Assembly (NCBI RefSeq): GCF_016406105.1
Contig: NZ_CP066308.1
Span: 693,501-757,500, forward strand
From: Brevibacillus composti
Lineage (GTDB): Bacteria; Bacillota; Bacilli; Brevibacillales; Brevibacillaceae
Reading direction: 5' to 3'
Length of the DNA stretch: 64,000 nt
Notes under the pieces: generated by a model
What the model was told of the DNA's origin: nothing
The model's input: only the letters and a program-made list of their open reading frames with translations
Databases searched by the model: none
Program-made: the position numbers and the translations under genes
In this document: piece after piece, positions 26,135 through 34,662 of the stretch
How the letters are laid out: every line of letters begins with the position of its first letter
Numbering within the stretch: position 1 is the stretch's first letter

Positions 26135-26575
26135 GTGGACTCGGTCGATAAGGAAATCCTGCTGATTTTACAGGAGCAGGCCCGCATCTCCATGACAGAA
26201 TTGGGAAAAATGGTCGGCTTGTCTCAGCCGGCCGTCACGGAGAGGGTGCGCAGGCTGGAGGAGAGAGGTGTCATCAGGGAGTATCGCGCGGTTGTTTCCC
26301 CGGAAAAGGCAAATAAACAGGTGAGCGCCTATCTGCTGTTTCATACCAAGCGCTGTGAAAAGTTTATTGAGTTTTGCCGGGAATACCCTGATGTGATCGA
26401 ATTGCACAGGATCAGCGGACAGTATAACTACCTCCTGAAAGTCGTGACGGATTCGATGCAGACGCTGGAGTCGTTTATCAATGAGAGCGGGGTGCATGGG
26501 GATTCTACGACATTGATCGTCATGTCATCTCCCATCGAAGCAAGGAAAATTTCCCCGAGCATCGCGGAGGCATAA
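26135..26575 (+). CDS. Lrp/AsnC-family transcriptional regulator
   Basis: 146 residues from GTG 26135 behind TAGGAGGGG. N-terminal HTH: VDKEILLILQEQARISMTEL, then GLSQPAVTERVRRLEERGVI; C-terminal RAM/AsnC effector domain with RISGQYNYLLKVVTDSMQTL and the ending TLIVMSSPIEARKI. Such proteins form octamers and respond to amino acids, regulating amino-acid metabolism or transport. Targets are not evident; nearby DNA consists of gene fragments, so it may act elsewhere. It ends at a strong terminator. Confidence 0.9.
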   Translation: MDSVDKEILLILQEQARISMTELGKMVGLSQPAVTERVRRLEERGVIREYRAVVSPEKANKQVSAYLLFHTKRCEKFIEFCREYPDVIELHRISGQYNYLLKVVTDSMQTLESFINESGVHGDSTTLIVMSSPIEARKISPSIAEA

Positions 26576-26580
26576 GCAAA

Positions 26581-26610
26581 AAGGGCAGGAGCATCCACGC
26601 TCCTGCCCTT
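26581..26610. terminator. Terminator, 12-bp stem
   Basis: AAGGGCAGGAGC (26581-26592) pairs perfectly with GCTCCTGCCCTT (26599-26610). It lies between the Lrp-type gene and the convergent transporter remnant and may serve both. Confidence 0.85.
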
Positions 26611-26629
26611 CTCATTGGCCATCCGATCG

Positions 26630-27358
26630 TTAGCTGGTCTCCGGTGCGCCTTTTCGCCGCAGCTCCATTTTTTCCGTCTTTCGTTCCGGTTTTTTGCCGG
26701 AGCGGAGCGGGATCTCCTTGAGGAACAGCGTGATCACCACAGCGACGGCGGCGATGATCGCACCGGTCAGGAAGGTGGTGGTGATGGCGTAGCTCATCGC
26801 TTCCCTGACCAGATCGAGAACCTTGAGAAACAAAGCCTGTGATTCCGGCGGCAAGCTCCGCAGCGTGGCTTCGATCTTCGGCTGGTCCAGCAGATTCTGC
26901 GGATTTTGGAACAGTGCCAGCTTTTCGGCCAGGGCCGGATCAGCCGGCCTAGATCACCAACTGGTAGATGGGAGTGGCGGGATCCATGAAGTACATGAGC
27001 GACATGCCCAGCGTCATCACGATCAGCCCCATGATCGCCATCTTTTTGTACTTGCCGGTCTTGGTCATGACCTGCCCTGCAATAGCGGAGGTAAGCAGCA
27101 GCGCGATAGACATCGGCATGGCGACATAGCCAGCCAGAGTCGGAGAGATGCCCTTGACCCCCTGGACGAAGAAAGGAACGTAAATGATCGCGCCCATCAT
27201 CCCGGCGTTGAGGAAAAAGCCGGCCAAGTTGGAGACGGTAAAGATGCTGTTTGAAAACAGTCCGAGCGGCAGCACCGGGCTTTTCACCCTGGTTTGCGTC
27301 CAGATAAAGATTCGACGTATACCTCTTCGAATGGGGGCATGCTTCCCTGGCCTGACAT
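26630..27358 (-). pseudogene. DHA2-type MFS drug exporter with internal deletions
   Basis: Three reverse-strand pieces of one 14-helix exporter seem to survive. A possible start, ATG 27358 behind AAAGAGGTG, encodes about 18 codons. After a junction near 27300 comes a middle part (RVKSPVLPLGLFSNSIFTVS, GFFLNAGMMGAIIYVPFFV) that ends at a stop near 26950. After a second, out-of-frame junction comes the C-terminal part (FLTGAIIAAVAVVITLFLKE). The N-terminal half with most helices is absent. Assignment of the first piece to the same gene is uncertain. Confidence 0.75.
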
Positions 27359-27418
27359 GGCTACACCTCTTTGGTTGGTCGATGTATAGATCCGATACAA
27401 GCTAAATGATTTAGCCTC

Positions 27419-27775
27419 ATGTTCGCAGGCCAGGCAGAAGAGGCGATGAATTTTTATCTCTCGGTCTTTGACCAGTCCGAGATCAAGCAGATTACCTATC
27501 AGGAGAATGGGAGCGTGCTGCATGCCACTTTTGCCTTAAAAGGGCAGTCGTTTATGTGCATCGACAATCTGACCGGGCATCCTCATGCGTATACACCCGC
27601 CTTGTCTCTCTTTGTCCAATGCGACAGCGAGGAGGAAATCGACACGGTTTTCGATAAGCTGTCGCAGGGAGGGAAGATGCTGATGCCGCTCGAACCTTCG
27701 CCCTTCAGTGAAAAATTCGGCTGGGTGGAAGATCGGTACGGGGTCTCCTGGCAGGTGAATTTGGCCAAGCAATAA
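27419..27775 (+). CDS. VOC-family (PhnB-like) protein, N-terminus possibly lost
   Basis: 118 residues from ATG 27419. The sequence MFAGQAEEAMNFYLSVF matches the PhnB-like VOC family, in which about eight residues (a KITPFL-type strand) normally come first. Just upstream the frame reads FSL and then a TGA, and no ribosome binding site is present, so the start has probably been removed by the same deletion that damaged the divergent transporter. The C-terminal WVEDRYGVSWQVNL motif is complete. VOC proteins are small metal enzymes or binding proteins; the substrate is unknown. Confidence 0.7.
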   Translation: MFAGQAEEAMNFYLSVFDQSEIKQITYQENGSVLHATFALKGQSFMCIDNLTGHPHAYTPALSLFVQCDSEEEIDTVFDKLSQGGKMLMPLEPSPFSEKFGWVEDRYGVSWQVNLAKQ

Positions 27776-27778
27776 GTA

Positions 27779-27818
27779 AAAAGCGCAGACAGGGATGTTC
27801 CTCCTCGTCTGCGCTTTT
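27779..27818. terminator. Terminator between convergent genes
   Basis: AAAAGCGCAGAC (27779-27790) pairs with GTCTGCGCTTTT (27807-27818), giving A- and T-runs on both sides. It serves the VOC gene and possibly the reverse-strand kinase gene. Confidence 0.85.
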
Positions 27819-27903
27819 GCTGTTCTTTATCTGCCATTTTATGCCTGCTGGGCCGTTGCGCTCCGGCTCCGTGCCCTGATATTGGACGGGTCTGCATGCA
27901 GGA

Positions 27904-29361
27904 TCATCGCTGTCCGCATCCTTCCAAAATCTCCACGGTCTCGCGCAAGGTCATCGTCGTCCCCACATTGCCAGGGAAGATGACGTAGGCGATTCCCGGG
28001 AACTTGCTTTCGGCTCCTGTCTTCCAGACGGGGACACCCGGCTTGATCTGCCCGGCCACCGTCGCGCGGCGCACGCGAAGGCCTTTGGTGCCGATATCGC
28101 TGGAGGTGATTCCGCCTTTGGCGATGATATAGCGGGGGCGCACCGTCAACCGCTGCACGATGCTGGTGACGGCATCCGAGATGTTGACGGAGAGCTGCAG
28201 CTCCTCCTCTTGTTTGTCTGGGCCGAGATCCAGTCTTTCCCGCCGCGTGTATACCGCCACGGTCTCGCCGGATGCGATCAGCTCCTCGCAGCGAGCAACG
28301 ACCCGATCCACTTCGGCCTGGAACCGCGCCGGCTCCAGCACCAGATGGCTGTCCAGCTGGATGAAGCGGATCGCCGGATTGTTTTGCAATTCTGCGAGCT
28401 GCTCCGTCGTCTTTTTTACATGTGAACCGACGAGGATCAGGCCGCCGGTGCCGGTCTCTTCCGCGATCAGCTCTTCCCGGGTGAGGCAGGGCTTGTCGCT
28501 GATGCCGCCGATGACTTTGGTGAAAGCGGCCGCGGTGCGGAAGAGAAACTGTTTCCCGGCCTTTAGTGCGCGGAGCAGGGCGATGGCGAAGATTTTGACG
28601 TCGACGTAATCGACAGCGTTGACGACGACTTTTCGGAAGTCGGTCACGCGCTGGAGCTGGCCCGCGATCAGGTCGATTTTCAGCGCCCGGATGCTCTCCA
28701 GCGTAATGTAGGTGGTATCCGCCGCCGTATAGGCGCCGCCCGACTTTTCCTCGACCCATTCGCCCAGATGGGAGCTGCGGTAGCCAAACGTCCGATCCCG
28801 GGCAAACTCCGTCTCGCCGGCAGGGACCAGTTCCGTCCCGTACTGCACGTAATGAATGTTGTCCACCGTGTAGCGGCCGCCTTCCTGAAAGAAGGGAAGC
28901 AGCACTTCGCCATCAAAGACGATCTCTGTCTGAGCCTCGATCGTCTCGCGCAGCGTCTGGGTTTCCAGCGGATAATGCCCGCGCAGCGTGGAATCTCCGC
29001 GACTGATGAGCATAAAAGGCTGGTTGCGCTTATCCGCGACCTCGGCGATCTGGCGGGCGATCTGGCGGTGAACCGCTTCTGTCTCGCTGGCGATCATGCC
29101 TCTGGAGTTGGTCAGGATGAAAAAGAGCGGATGTTCCTCAGCGAATCCCTGTTCAATGCTCTCCGGGGACCAGTCGGTGTAGACCGATACACCGTGAACC
29201 GTTTGTACGCCGGTGGGATCATCGTCGAGCACGATGATTTTTCGACCCAATTGCCGGAGTTCTTGCGCGAGCAGGTCATCTACTGCACTCCGGTCTACCT
29301 GAGGCAAGCTGTCGAATACGTCGCGGGCTGCTCGTTTTTTGGTGTTCACGTAAACCATCAT
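27904..29361 (-). CDS. Four-carbon acid sugar kinase (DUF1537, DtnK/OtnK type)
   Basis: 485 residues from ATG 29361 (ATG 29358 also possible) behind AAAAAGG. It has the two DUF1537 domains: an N-terminal substrate domain starting KIIVLDDDPTGVQTVHG with LISRGDSTLRGHYPLE, and a C-terminal nucleotide domain with GLILVGSHVKKTTEQL, YIIAKGGITSSDIGTK and YVIFPGNVGTTMTL. The family phosphorylates 3-oxo derivatives of tetronates (threonate, erythronate) or related acids. It is the last gene of an operon with a hydroxyacid dehydrogenase and a GntP permease, which agrees with dehydrogenation followed by phosphorylation. The expected decarboxylase (OtnC or PdxA2) is not beside it. Confidence 0.88.
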   Translation of the reverse strand: MMVYVNTKKRAARDVFDSLPQVDRSAVDDLLAQELRQLGRKIIVLDDDPTGVQTVHGVSVYTDWSPESIEQGFAEEHPLFFILTNSRGMIASETEAVHRQIARQIAEVADKRNQPFMLISRGDSTLRGHYPLETQTLRETIEAQTEIVFDGEVLLPFFQEGGRYTVDNIHYVQYGTELVPAGETEFARDRTFGYRSSHLGEWVEEKSGGAYTAADTTYITLESIRALKIDLIAGQLQRVTDFRKVVVNAVDYVDVKIFAIALLRALKAGKQFLFRTAAAFTKVIGGISDKPCLTREELIAEETGTGGLILVGSHVKKTTEQLAELQNNPAIRFIQLDSHLVLEPARFQAEVDRVVARCEELIASGETVAVYTRRERLDLGPDKQEEELQLSVNISDAVTSIVQRLTVRPRYIIAKGGITSSDIGTKGLRVRRATVAGQIKPGVPVWKTGAESKFPGIAYVIFPGNVGTTMTLRETVEILEGCGQR

Positions 29362-29370
29362 CCTTTTTGC

Positions 29371-30723
29371 TTATATTCCTGGCAAAATCCCTGCAAATAT
29401 GCTGAGTACATAGACCATGCCGAGCGCCGTCAGACCGGCGATAAATCCACCCACAGTCCATACGCGGAGCGTCTGCGGGATGGTCAGATTCCCGAATTTG
29501 CTGACGACCCAGAAACCGGAGTCATTCGGCAGGGACAAGCCGATGCCGCCTGCGCAGATCGCCAGGCCGAGGAGCAGGGGAGATACGCCCAGCTCGCCGG
29601 CGAGCGGACCGAGAATGCTAGAGGTGGTGACTAGCGCTACCGTAGCGGAGCCGAGAGAGGCCCGCAGGATTTGCGAGAAGATGAAAGCCAGCATGAGGAC
29701 CGGGATGCTCCAGCTCTGCATGGTCTGGATCAGGTAGTCGCCGATGCCGCTCTTGTTGATCACCGCACCGAATGCGCCGCCCGCACCGGTCACCAGGATG
29801 ATAATCCCGGCGGAGTTGATCGCTTCGTTGAAAAGCTCGGCTTTCGGCGTCGAAATGTACGGCGACAGCACGACGATAGCGACAATGGTACTGATCAAGA
29901 GGGCGATATTCTTTTCACCGATAAAGCCGAACATCGTGGAGATCACGGTATCGGGGAACAACAGCTTCGACACCGTATTGGCCAGAATCAGCACGATCGG
30001 CAAAGCCAGCATGGCCAGCGACAGGCCGGCGCCGATTTGCTTGCGGGGCGCTGCTTGCGCCGGGGTGTCAGCGGCAGTAGGATCGTCGCTGTGGACGCTC
30101 GTGTCCAGCCGTTTGCCGACGAACAAGCCGTAGAGATAGCCGCCGACCAGCGTGGCCGGGATCGAACAGATAATGCCGTAGAGAATAAACAGTCCCAGGT
30201 CGGAGCCGGTATTTTCCGCGACCACCAGCGGCCCCGGCGTCGGTGCGATCATATTGTGAGAGACGATCAGTCCGATGCTGAGAGCGGTTACAAACGTGAG
30301 AAAGGAAAAGCCGGTCCGCGTCGCCAGGCTTCTGACCAGTCCGCTCAGAATGACGAAGGCCGCGTCGAAGAAAACGGGAATGGAGACGGCGGTTCCGGTC
30401 AGGGCCAGTCCGGCAGGCGAGCGCTTCATGCCGAATACCTTCATGATGGACTCGGCGATCTTCTCAACTGCGCCGGACGCGGCGAGGAACTGCCCGAAAA
30501 TCACGCCCAGACCGATCAGAATCCCGACACCGGCCAGGGTATTTCCAAACCCTGCGGTGACGATGCCAGGTACGTCCTTGATCGGCATCCCGATGGCGAG
30601 TGCCGTGACAAAGGCGACCCCGATGAGCGAGAGAAACGGCTCCATCTTCAATTTGAGAATAAGGAAAAACAAAGCAGCCAACGATAACAGAAAAATGACA
30701 ATTAACATCGTCCCCGTAACCAT
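29371..30723 (-). CDS. GntP-family sugar-acid permease
   Basis: 450 residues from ATG 30723, chosen because the AGGGGGG ribosome binding site lies between an upstream TTG (30738) and this ATG. It has about 12 or more hydrophobic helices: LIVIFLLSLAALFFLILKL, GVGILIGLGVIFGQFLAASG, the loop motif HNMIAPTPGPLVVAENTGSD typical of GntP/Gnt-II permeases, and ILVTGAGGAFGAVINKSGIG. It imports gluconate-like aldonates or glycerate/tetronates with protons. It lies 9 bases before the kinase gene, so the two are co-translated. Confidence 0.92.
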   Translation of the reverse strand: MVTGTMLIVIFLLSLAALFFLILKLKMEPFLSLIGVAFVTALAIGMPIKDVPGIVTAGFGNTLAGVGILIGLGVIFGQFLAASGAVEKIAESIMKVFGMKRSPAGLALTGTAVSIPVFFDAAFVILSGLVRSLATRTGFSFLTFVTALSIGLIVSHNMIAPTPGPLVVAENTGSDLGLFILYGIICSIPATLVGGYLYGLFVGKRLDTSVHSDDPTAADTPAQAAPRKQIGAGLSLAMLALPIVLILANTVSKLLFPDTVISTMFGFIGEKNIALLISTIVAIVVLSPYISTPKAELFNEAINSAGIIILVTGAGGAFGAVINKSGIGDYLIQTMQSWSIPVLMLAFIFSQILRASLGSATVALVTTSSILGPLAGELGVSPLLLGLAICAGGIGLSLPNDSGFWVVSKFGNLTIPQTLRVWTVGGFIAGLTALGMVYVLSIFAGILPGI

Positions 30724-30762
30724 GGAGACCCCCCTCAACTTTTTTTCTCGGAATGGCGGTTT

Positions 30763-31653
30763 CTATTTGCGTTTTTCGACGATCACGCCAGCTTGTTTTT
30801 CATAATATTGGACGATTCCGGCATGGTCGTCTGCCTGTTTGCCTTCGGCTTGCAGCGCGTGGAAGATATCCAGCACCTGGCGCGTCAGCGGGATCGGCGC
30901 TGCGATGGCTTCTGCCGCTTCTTTGACGTTGGTCAAATCCTTCAGATTGATGTCAATGCGTCCGCCGGCCTGGAAGTTGCGCTCCAGGATGAGCGGTACT
31001 TTGGCATCGAGAACCGCACTTCCGGCGAGGCCGCTGCGGATGGCCTGATACATTTTCTCGATATCGATTCCGGCTTTGGCGGCCAGGACGAGCGCCTCCG
31101 ACATGGCGGCAATGTTCACATTGACGATGATCTGATTGGCCAGTTTCGTCATCGTGCCGCAGCCGTTCTCGCCTACCCAGGTCACCTCTTTGCCCATGCA
31201 AGCCAGCACCGGCTCTGCCCGCTTGAATGTTTCCGGATCTCCGCCTGCCATGATCGCCAGCGTGCCGTCGACCGCTTTTGGCTCGCCGCCGCTGACGGGG
31301 GCGTCCAGCATCTCCACACCTTTTTCCCTGAGGGCCAGCGCCAGCTCTTTGCTGACCACGGGGGAGATCGAGCTCATGTCGACCACGATCGTGCCAGCCT
31401 TGGCACCGTGAATGATCCCGTTTTCTCCGAGAATGACATTCTTGACGATCTCATTATTGGGCAGCATGGTGATGATGAGAGCGCTTGCAATCGCGACTTC
31501 ACGGGGAGAAAATGCGCCGACCGCGCCGTCCATGGTCAACTCTTCTACCGCCTGTTCATTGATGTCATAGACCGTGACGTCATATCCCTTTTTCAAGAGA
31601 TTCTTCGCCATCGGCTTGCCCATGATGCCAAGTCCGATAAAGCCGACTTTCAT
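30763..31653 (-). CDS. 3-hydroxyacid dehydrogenase (GarR/LtnD type)
   Basis: 296 residues from ATG 31653 behind GAGGAGG. Beta-hydroxyacid dehydrogenase family: Rossmann motif GFIGLGIMGKPMAKNLL at the N-terminus, substrate motif DAPVSGGEPKAVDGTLAIMAGG (about residues 117-138), and the catalytic Lys in GCGTMTKLANQIIVN (about 171). Members include tartronate semialdehyde reductase (GarR) and L-threonate 2-dehydrogenase (LtnD). With a DUF1537 kinase in the operon, the LtnD-type role (oxidation of a tetronate at C2) is more consistent than GarR, but sequence reading alone cannot decide. First gene of the operon. Confidence 0.9.
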   Translation of the reverse strand: MKVGFIGLGIMGKPMAKNLLKKGYDVTVYDINEQAVEELTMDGAVGAFSPREVAIASALIITMLPNNEIVKNVILGENGIIHGAKAGTIVVDMSSISPVVSKELALALREKGVEMLDAPVSGGEPKAVDGTLAIMAGGDPETFKRAEPVLACMGKEVTWVGENGCGTMTKLANQIIVNVNIAAMSEALVLAAKAGIDIEKMYQAIRSGLAGSAVLDAKVPLILERNFQAGGRIDINLKDLTNVKEAAEAIAAPIPLTRQVLDIFHALQAEGKQADDHAGIVQYYEKQAGVIVEKRK

Positions 31654-31698
31654 CGTATATCCTCCTCGTCTGTGGTGATTGTATAAATCTGTACCGTA

Positions 31699-31752
31699 AT
31701 TGTACACACAAAAATAAATTTTGTATACATTATTTCAATTTTGTATACAAAA
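31699..31752. promoter_or_regulatory. Candidate GntR operators between divergent genes
   Basis: A perfect 14-bp palindrome TTTTGTATACAAAA (31739-31752) lies near a partial copy TTTTGTATACAT (31719-31730) and a weaker TTGTACACA (31700-31708). TTGTATACAA-type sites are typical of FadR/VanR-subfamily GntR regulators. They lie between the sugar-acid operon and its divergent GntR gene, so they should control both. Binding is inferred from position and symmetry. Confidence 0.7.
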
Positions 31753-31856
31753 CAACTTGTATCATTTAAACTTCCCATGGGTGTCCGTACACCGTATACT
31801 TTCAGATAGGACCCCGCATTTTGCAGGATGACTGGCAGGAAAAGGAAGGGTAACGA

Positions 31857-32474
31857 ATGAACAAACAACCGTTTCAATTAGCGTACCTGACGGCGTATGA
31901 ATATATTCGGGACAAGATTTTAAGCGGAGAGCTTCCACGGGGGACCAAATTGGTCGAGGAGAGATTGGCGGAGGAGATCGGAATCAGCCGGACGCCTGTC
32001 CGCGAATCGATCCGCAAGCTGGAGCAGGAGGGCCTGATCAAACAGAAAAGAGTCGTGAATCCATCGAGCGTGGACCTGCAAAACATCTTTCAGGTGCGCA
32101 TCCTGCTCGAAGGCTTCTCGGCCCGTTGTGCGGCGACCTATATGAGTGAAGAGACCCTGGGACGGCTCCACGACTGCATCACCATCGCCAGAAGCGGCAC
32201 CATCGAGGAGACGATGAAGGCCAATAAGGAATTCCACGACATCATCGTGCAATCGAGCAACAATCCCCAAATGATCGATATTATCGACCGCATGTCGTCC
32301 ATTATCTACCTGTTTCGCAAAACCGTCGTCTATCACAAGCGTCCTTTTCTCATCGATGAGCATCAGGAGATTTACGATGCAATCAGCGCGCATGACGGGG
32401 ATAGAGCGGAGCGCCTGATGCAAGAGCATCTGCAGGCAGACCTGGATTTTTGTCTGCATCTGCTGAAGGCATGA
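31857..32474 (+). CDS. GntR-family regulator (FCD subfamily)
   Basis: 205 residues from ATG 31857 behind AAAGGAAGGG. N-terminal winged HTH: AYEYIRDKILSGELPRGTKL, VEERLAEEIGISRTPVRESI, RKLEQEGLI. The C-terminal FCD-type helical effector domain includes IRSGTIEETMKANKEFHDII-like elements (NKEFHDIIVQSSNNPQM) and ending histidines in DEHQEIYDAISAHDGDRAERL, which bind metal and a carboxylic-acid ligand. It is divergent from the dehydrogenase-permease-kinase operon and is likely its repressor, induced by a sugar acid or an intermediate. Confidence 0.92.
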   Translation: MNKQPFQLAYLTAYEYIRDKILSGELPRGTKLVEERLAEEIGISRTPVRESIRKLEQEGLIKQKRVVNPSSVDLQNIFQVRILLEGFSARCAATYMSEETLGRLHDCITIARSGTIEETMKANKEFHDIIVQSSNNPQMIDIIDRMSSIIYLFRKTVVYHKRPFLIDEHQEIYDAISAHDGDRAERLMQEHLQADLDFCLHLLKA

Positions 32475-32553
32475 GAGATGATATACCCGGTATTTGGACC
32501 AGATAGCTGAAAAGCAGAAACAGCCCAGAATGAATTTGAAGGAATTAGGTTGA

Positions 32554-32590
32554 GTCCCTGAGTTTACTCTACTCAGGGATTTCTTCTTTC
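32554..32590 (+). terminator. Terminator after GntR gene
   Basis: GTCCCTGAGT (32554-32563) pairs with ACTCAGGGAT (32571-32580), then TTCTTCTTTCC. The stop codon of the convergent CGNR gene (32569-32571) lies inside the hairpin, so that gene is translated into it. Confidence 0.75.
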
Positions 32591-33138
32591 CCCGCCTTCT
32601 GCCGCTGCCGAAACGTCCTCTTTTTCGCCCGGTTTCCACAGGCCTGCATCGAGCACCATTTGCCGCTTCCCGGGCGAGAACGGTCAATAAAGACCCAGAG
32701 GCAGTCCGATGCGGCGCACATTTTCAGGCGGTCCCAGTAACCGGCCTGCTGGACCTGAAGCACCAGGAGGAGCAGCTTCCCGATGGCTTGTCTCGCATCG
32801 GTCCCGGCAGCATGAAGAGACCCCTGTACAGCCGGATCAAAATAAATGCCGATCGGGCAGCGGGAGGCCACCTCATTGAGAGAAGCGGCCGCCTCCGCCT
32901 GCCAGTCAGCACGCGGATCGATCGCCATGCGGAGCCCTCTGCGCAGCTCCCGCGCCAGATGCAGCTCCTCGTCGCCAACCTGCGCGGCTTCGGCGAGCAG
33001 CTCATGCTGGTGCAGCCATTGCTGCAATTGTTCCCGCGTCAGTAGATGATCGAGGCCGGGATCGTTTTCATAGCGCATTCGCTGGTCGCGGGTATTGCAA
33101 AAGTCAGCCAGGACTTCCAAAGCATCGTAAGGATTCAT
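32569..33138 (-). CDS. CGNR zinc-finger protein (ABATE domain)
   Basis: 189 residues from ATG 33138. The N-terminal ABATE-type region (ALEVLADFCNTRDQR, then helical RELRRGLRMAIDPRADW) is followed by a treble-clef zinc finger: CAASDCLWVFIDRSR, then SGKWCSMQACGNRAKKRTFR. The four cysteines and the CGNR box are intact. These proteins are presumed transcriptional regulators in actinobacteria and Bacilli; ligands are unknown. Divergent from the MFS gene, which it may control. Confidence 0.88.
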   Translation of the reverse strand: MNPYDALEVLADFCNTRDQRMRYENDPGLDHLLTREQLQQWLHQHELLAEAAQVGDEELHLARELRRGLRMAIDPRADWQAEAAASLNEVASRCPIGIYFDPAVQGSLHAAGTDARQAIGKLLLLVLQVQQAGYWDRLKMCAASDCLWVFIDRSRPGSGKWCSMQACGNRAKKRTFRQRQKAGKEEIPE

Positions 33139-33312
33139 AACGCGAACACTCCTTGACTGTTAACAGTCGGAACCACTATAATTCATTTAATGGTTACCAA
33201 ACAATATCTTCCAGACAGGTCTTCCTTCTGTTGCTTTCATTCTACCATCTGTGCGTAAGCGGGGGGAAACCATCGACGATGCTGTGGCCCTATCTAGGAA
33301 GCCGGGAGGTAC

Positions 33313-34662
33313 ATGGATATGTCTAGTGGAAAACAGGGGCGGCCGCCCCTGCGCCTTTTGCTCACGCACCGAAAGTATTTGCAATGGTCAGCGGCGGTTC
33401 AGCTGATGCGGATGCCGTCGATTATGACCTCATTTTCATTCGTGCTGGTCGGGGGGAACAAGGTCGGCGGATTGATGATTACCGCTTACATCCTCTGTTC
33501 CACGTTTTTCGCCATCCCGGGCGGGCGGCTGATCGACCGGATGGGGATAAAAAAGGGAGCCCCGCTCTTTTTGCTGCTGGCGGCTGCGGTATTGTCCGGG
33601 ATCGCGATTGCCGCTGCGATAGAGGGCGAAGGCGCACACGGGCTGTTTATCCCCCTTGCCGGGTTGACCGGAGCGCTCCTGGGCGGGATACCCGGGGGCA
33701 TGCGTTCCCTGCTCAGCAGGACGGTTCCGCCGCAGCTGCTTCCTTCGGCGATCGCTTTCGACGCGACTGTCATCGAGCTGGTGGTCGTAAGTGCGCCGCT
33801 GATCGCTGCGGCAGCCGCCATGTTTTGGGTGCCGGGTGCGGTACTCGCGATGAGCGCAGCCGCCGCAATTGCTTCGTTCCTGACCTGGAGGCTGGCCGCT
33901 CTGGGGGAGCCGGAGGGCAGGATATCCGCCGCTGGAAGCCTAGATTCGCAGTCATCCGCCGATGGGAAGCCGCAGTCTCCATGGTCCGATCAGTCAGGGG
34001 ACCAGGCAGACGAACAAGGCTCTGGCCCGCATGCCAAAAAGAAGCCCGCCTCTACCGGAGCGTTTTGGTGGCTCCAGCGCCGTTTTGTCTTTTGGATCCT
34101 GCTCAGCATCGCTTTTGGCCACGCGCTGGGCACGGCCGAAGTGGGAGCGCTGCCGATCGTGCAGCAATCCGGAGGCAGCAGCGGTGCCGCGGCCGCGCTG
34201 ATTGCCGTACTGGCTGTCAGCAGCGCTGCGAGCGGCCTGGCCTACGCATTCTTTTCCCATCACATTCGCCTTTCGGAAAAGCTGCAAGCCTGCCTCCTCC
34301 TTTTCTGTACCGCACTGGGCTGTTTCCTGTTCGCCCTCTCCACCCATTGGGTGACGCTCGCCCTCTCGATGATCGTGATCGGGGTATGCACGGCGCCGCT
34401 GATGACGGTCCGTTCCCTCGCGGCGGAAAAGGAAATGCCGGACGAGCGAAAGGCAGAAGGTTTCAGTATCATGAATGTAAGCCACACCATTGGGTTTGCA
34501 CTCGGAGGCTTTTTCTTATCCATCTTGCCTTTGCCCTGGATGGTTGCGGCAGGCGGGCTCAGCGGACTGTTGGTATTGCTGTCTGCACTGTTCCTCTTGC
34601 CCCGTCCAAGCGGAAGGCAGGAACCATCCCGATCAGAGGCGAGCTATTCGGAGGTGCCGTGA
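33313..34662 (+). CDS. MFS transporter
   Basis: 449 residues from ATG 33313 behind GGGAGG. Twelve predicted membrane helices in two blocks separated by a charged central loop of about 45 residues (residues 200-245, rich in Ser, Gln and Asp). The loop between TM2 and TM3 has the MFS motif GGRLIDRMGIKKGAP. The second half opens with FWWLQRRFVFWILLSIAFGH. It looks like a drug or metabolite exporter of the DHA1/EntS-like group; the substrate is unknown. It overlaps the YcaQ-like gene by one base (TGATG at 34660-34664), so the two are coupled, and it is divergent from the CGNR gene. Confidence 0.88.
   Translation: MDMSSGKQGRPPLRLLLTHRKYLQWSAAVQLMRMPSIMTSFSFVLVGGNKVGGLMITAYILCSTFFAIPGGRLIDRMGIKKGAPLFLLLAAAVLSGIAIAAAIEGEGAHGLFIPLAGLTGALLGGIPGGMRSLLSRTVPPQLLPSAIAFDATVIELVVVSAPLIAAAAAMFWVPGAVLAMSAAAAIASFLTWRLAALGEPEGRISAAGSLDSQSSADGKPQSPWSDQSGDQADEQGSGPHAKKKPASTGAFWWLQRRFVFWILLSIAFGHALGTAEVGALPIVQQSGGSSGAAAALIAVLAVSSAASGLAYAFFSHHIRLSEKLQACLLLFCTALGCFLFALSTHWVTLALSMIVIGVCTAPLMTVRSLAAEKEMPDERKAEGFSIMNVSHTIGFALGGFFLSILPLPWMVAAGGLSGLLVLLSALFLLPRPSGRQEPSRSEASYSEVP

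Noticed and set aside
29671-31686. Long forward frames under the GntP and dehydrogenase genes
   Set aside because: Shadows; the reverse-strand genes have intact family motifs and RBSs.
33384-34661. N-terminal extension of the YcaQ-like frame
   Set aside because: It overlaps the MFS gene completely and is Arg/Cys-rich; the RBS-supported start is ATG 34662.
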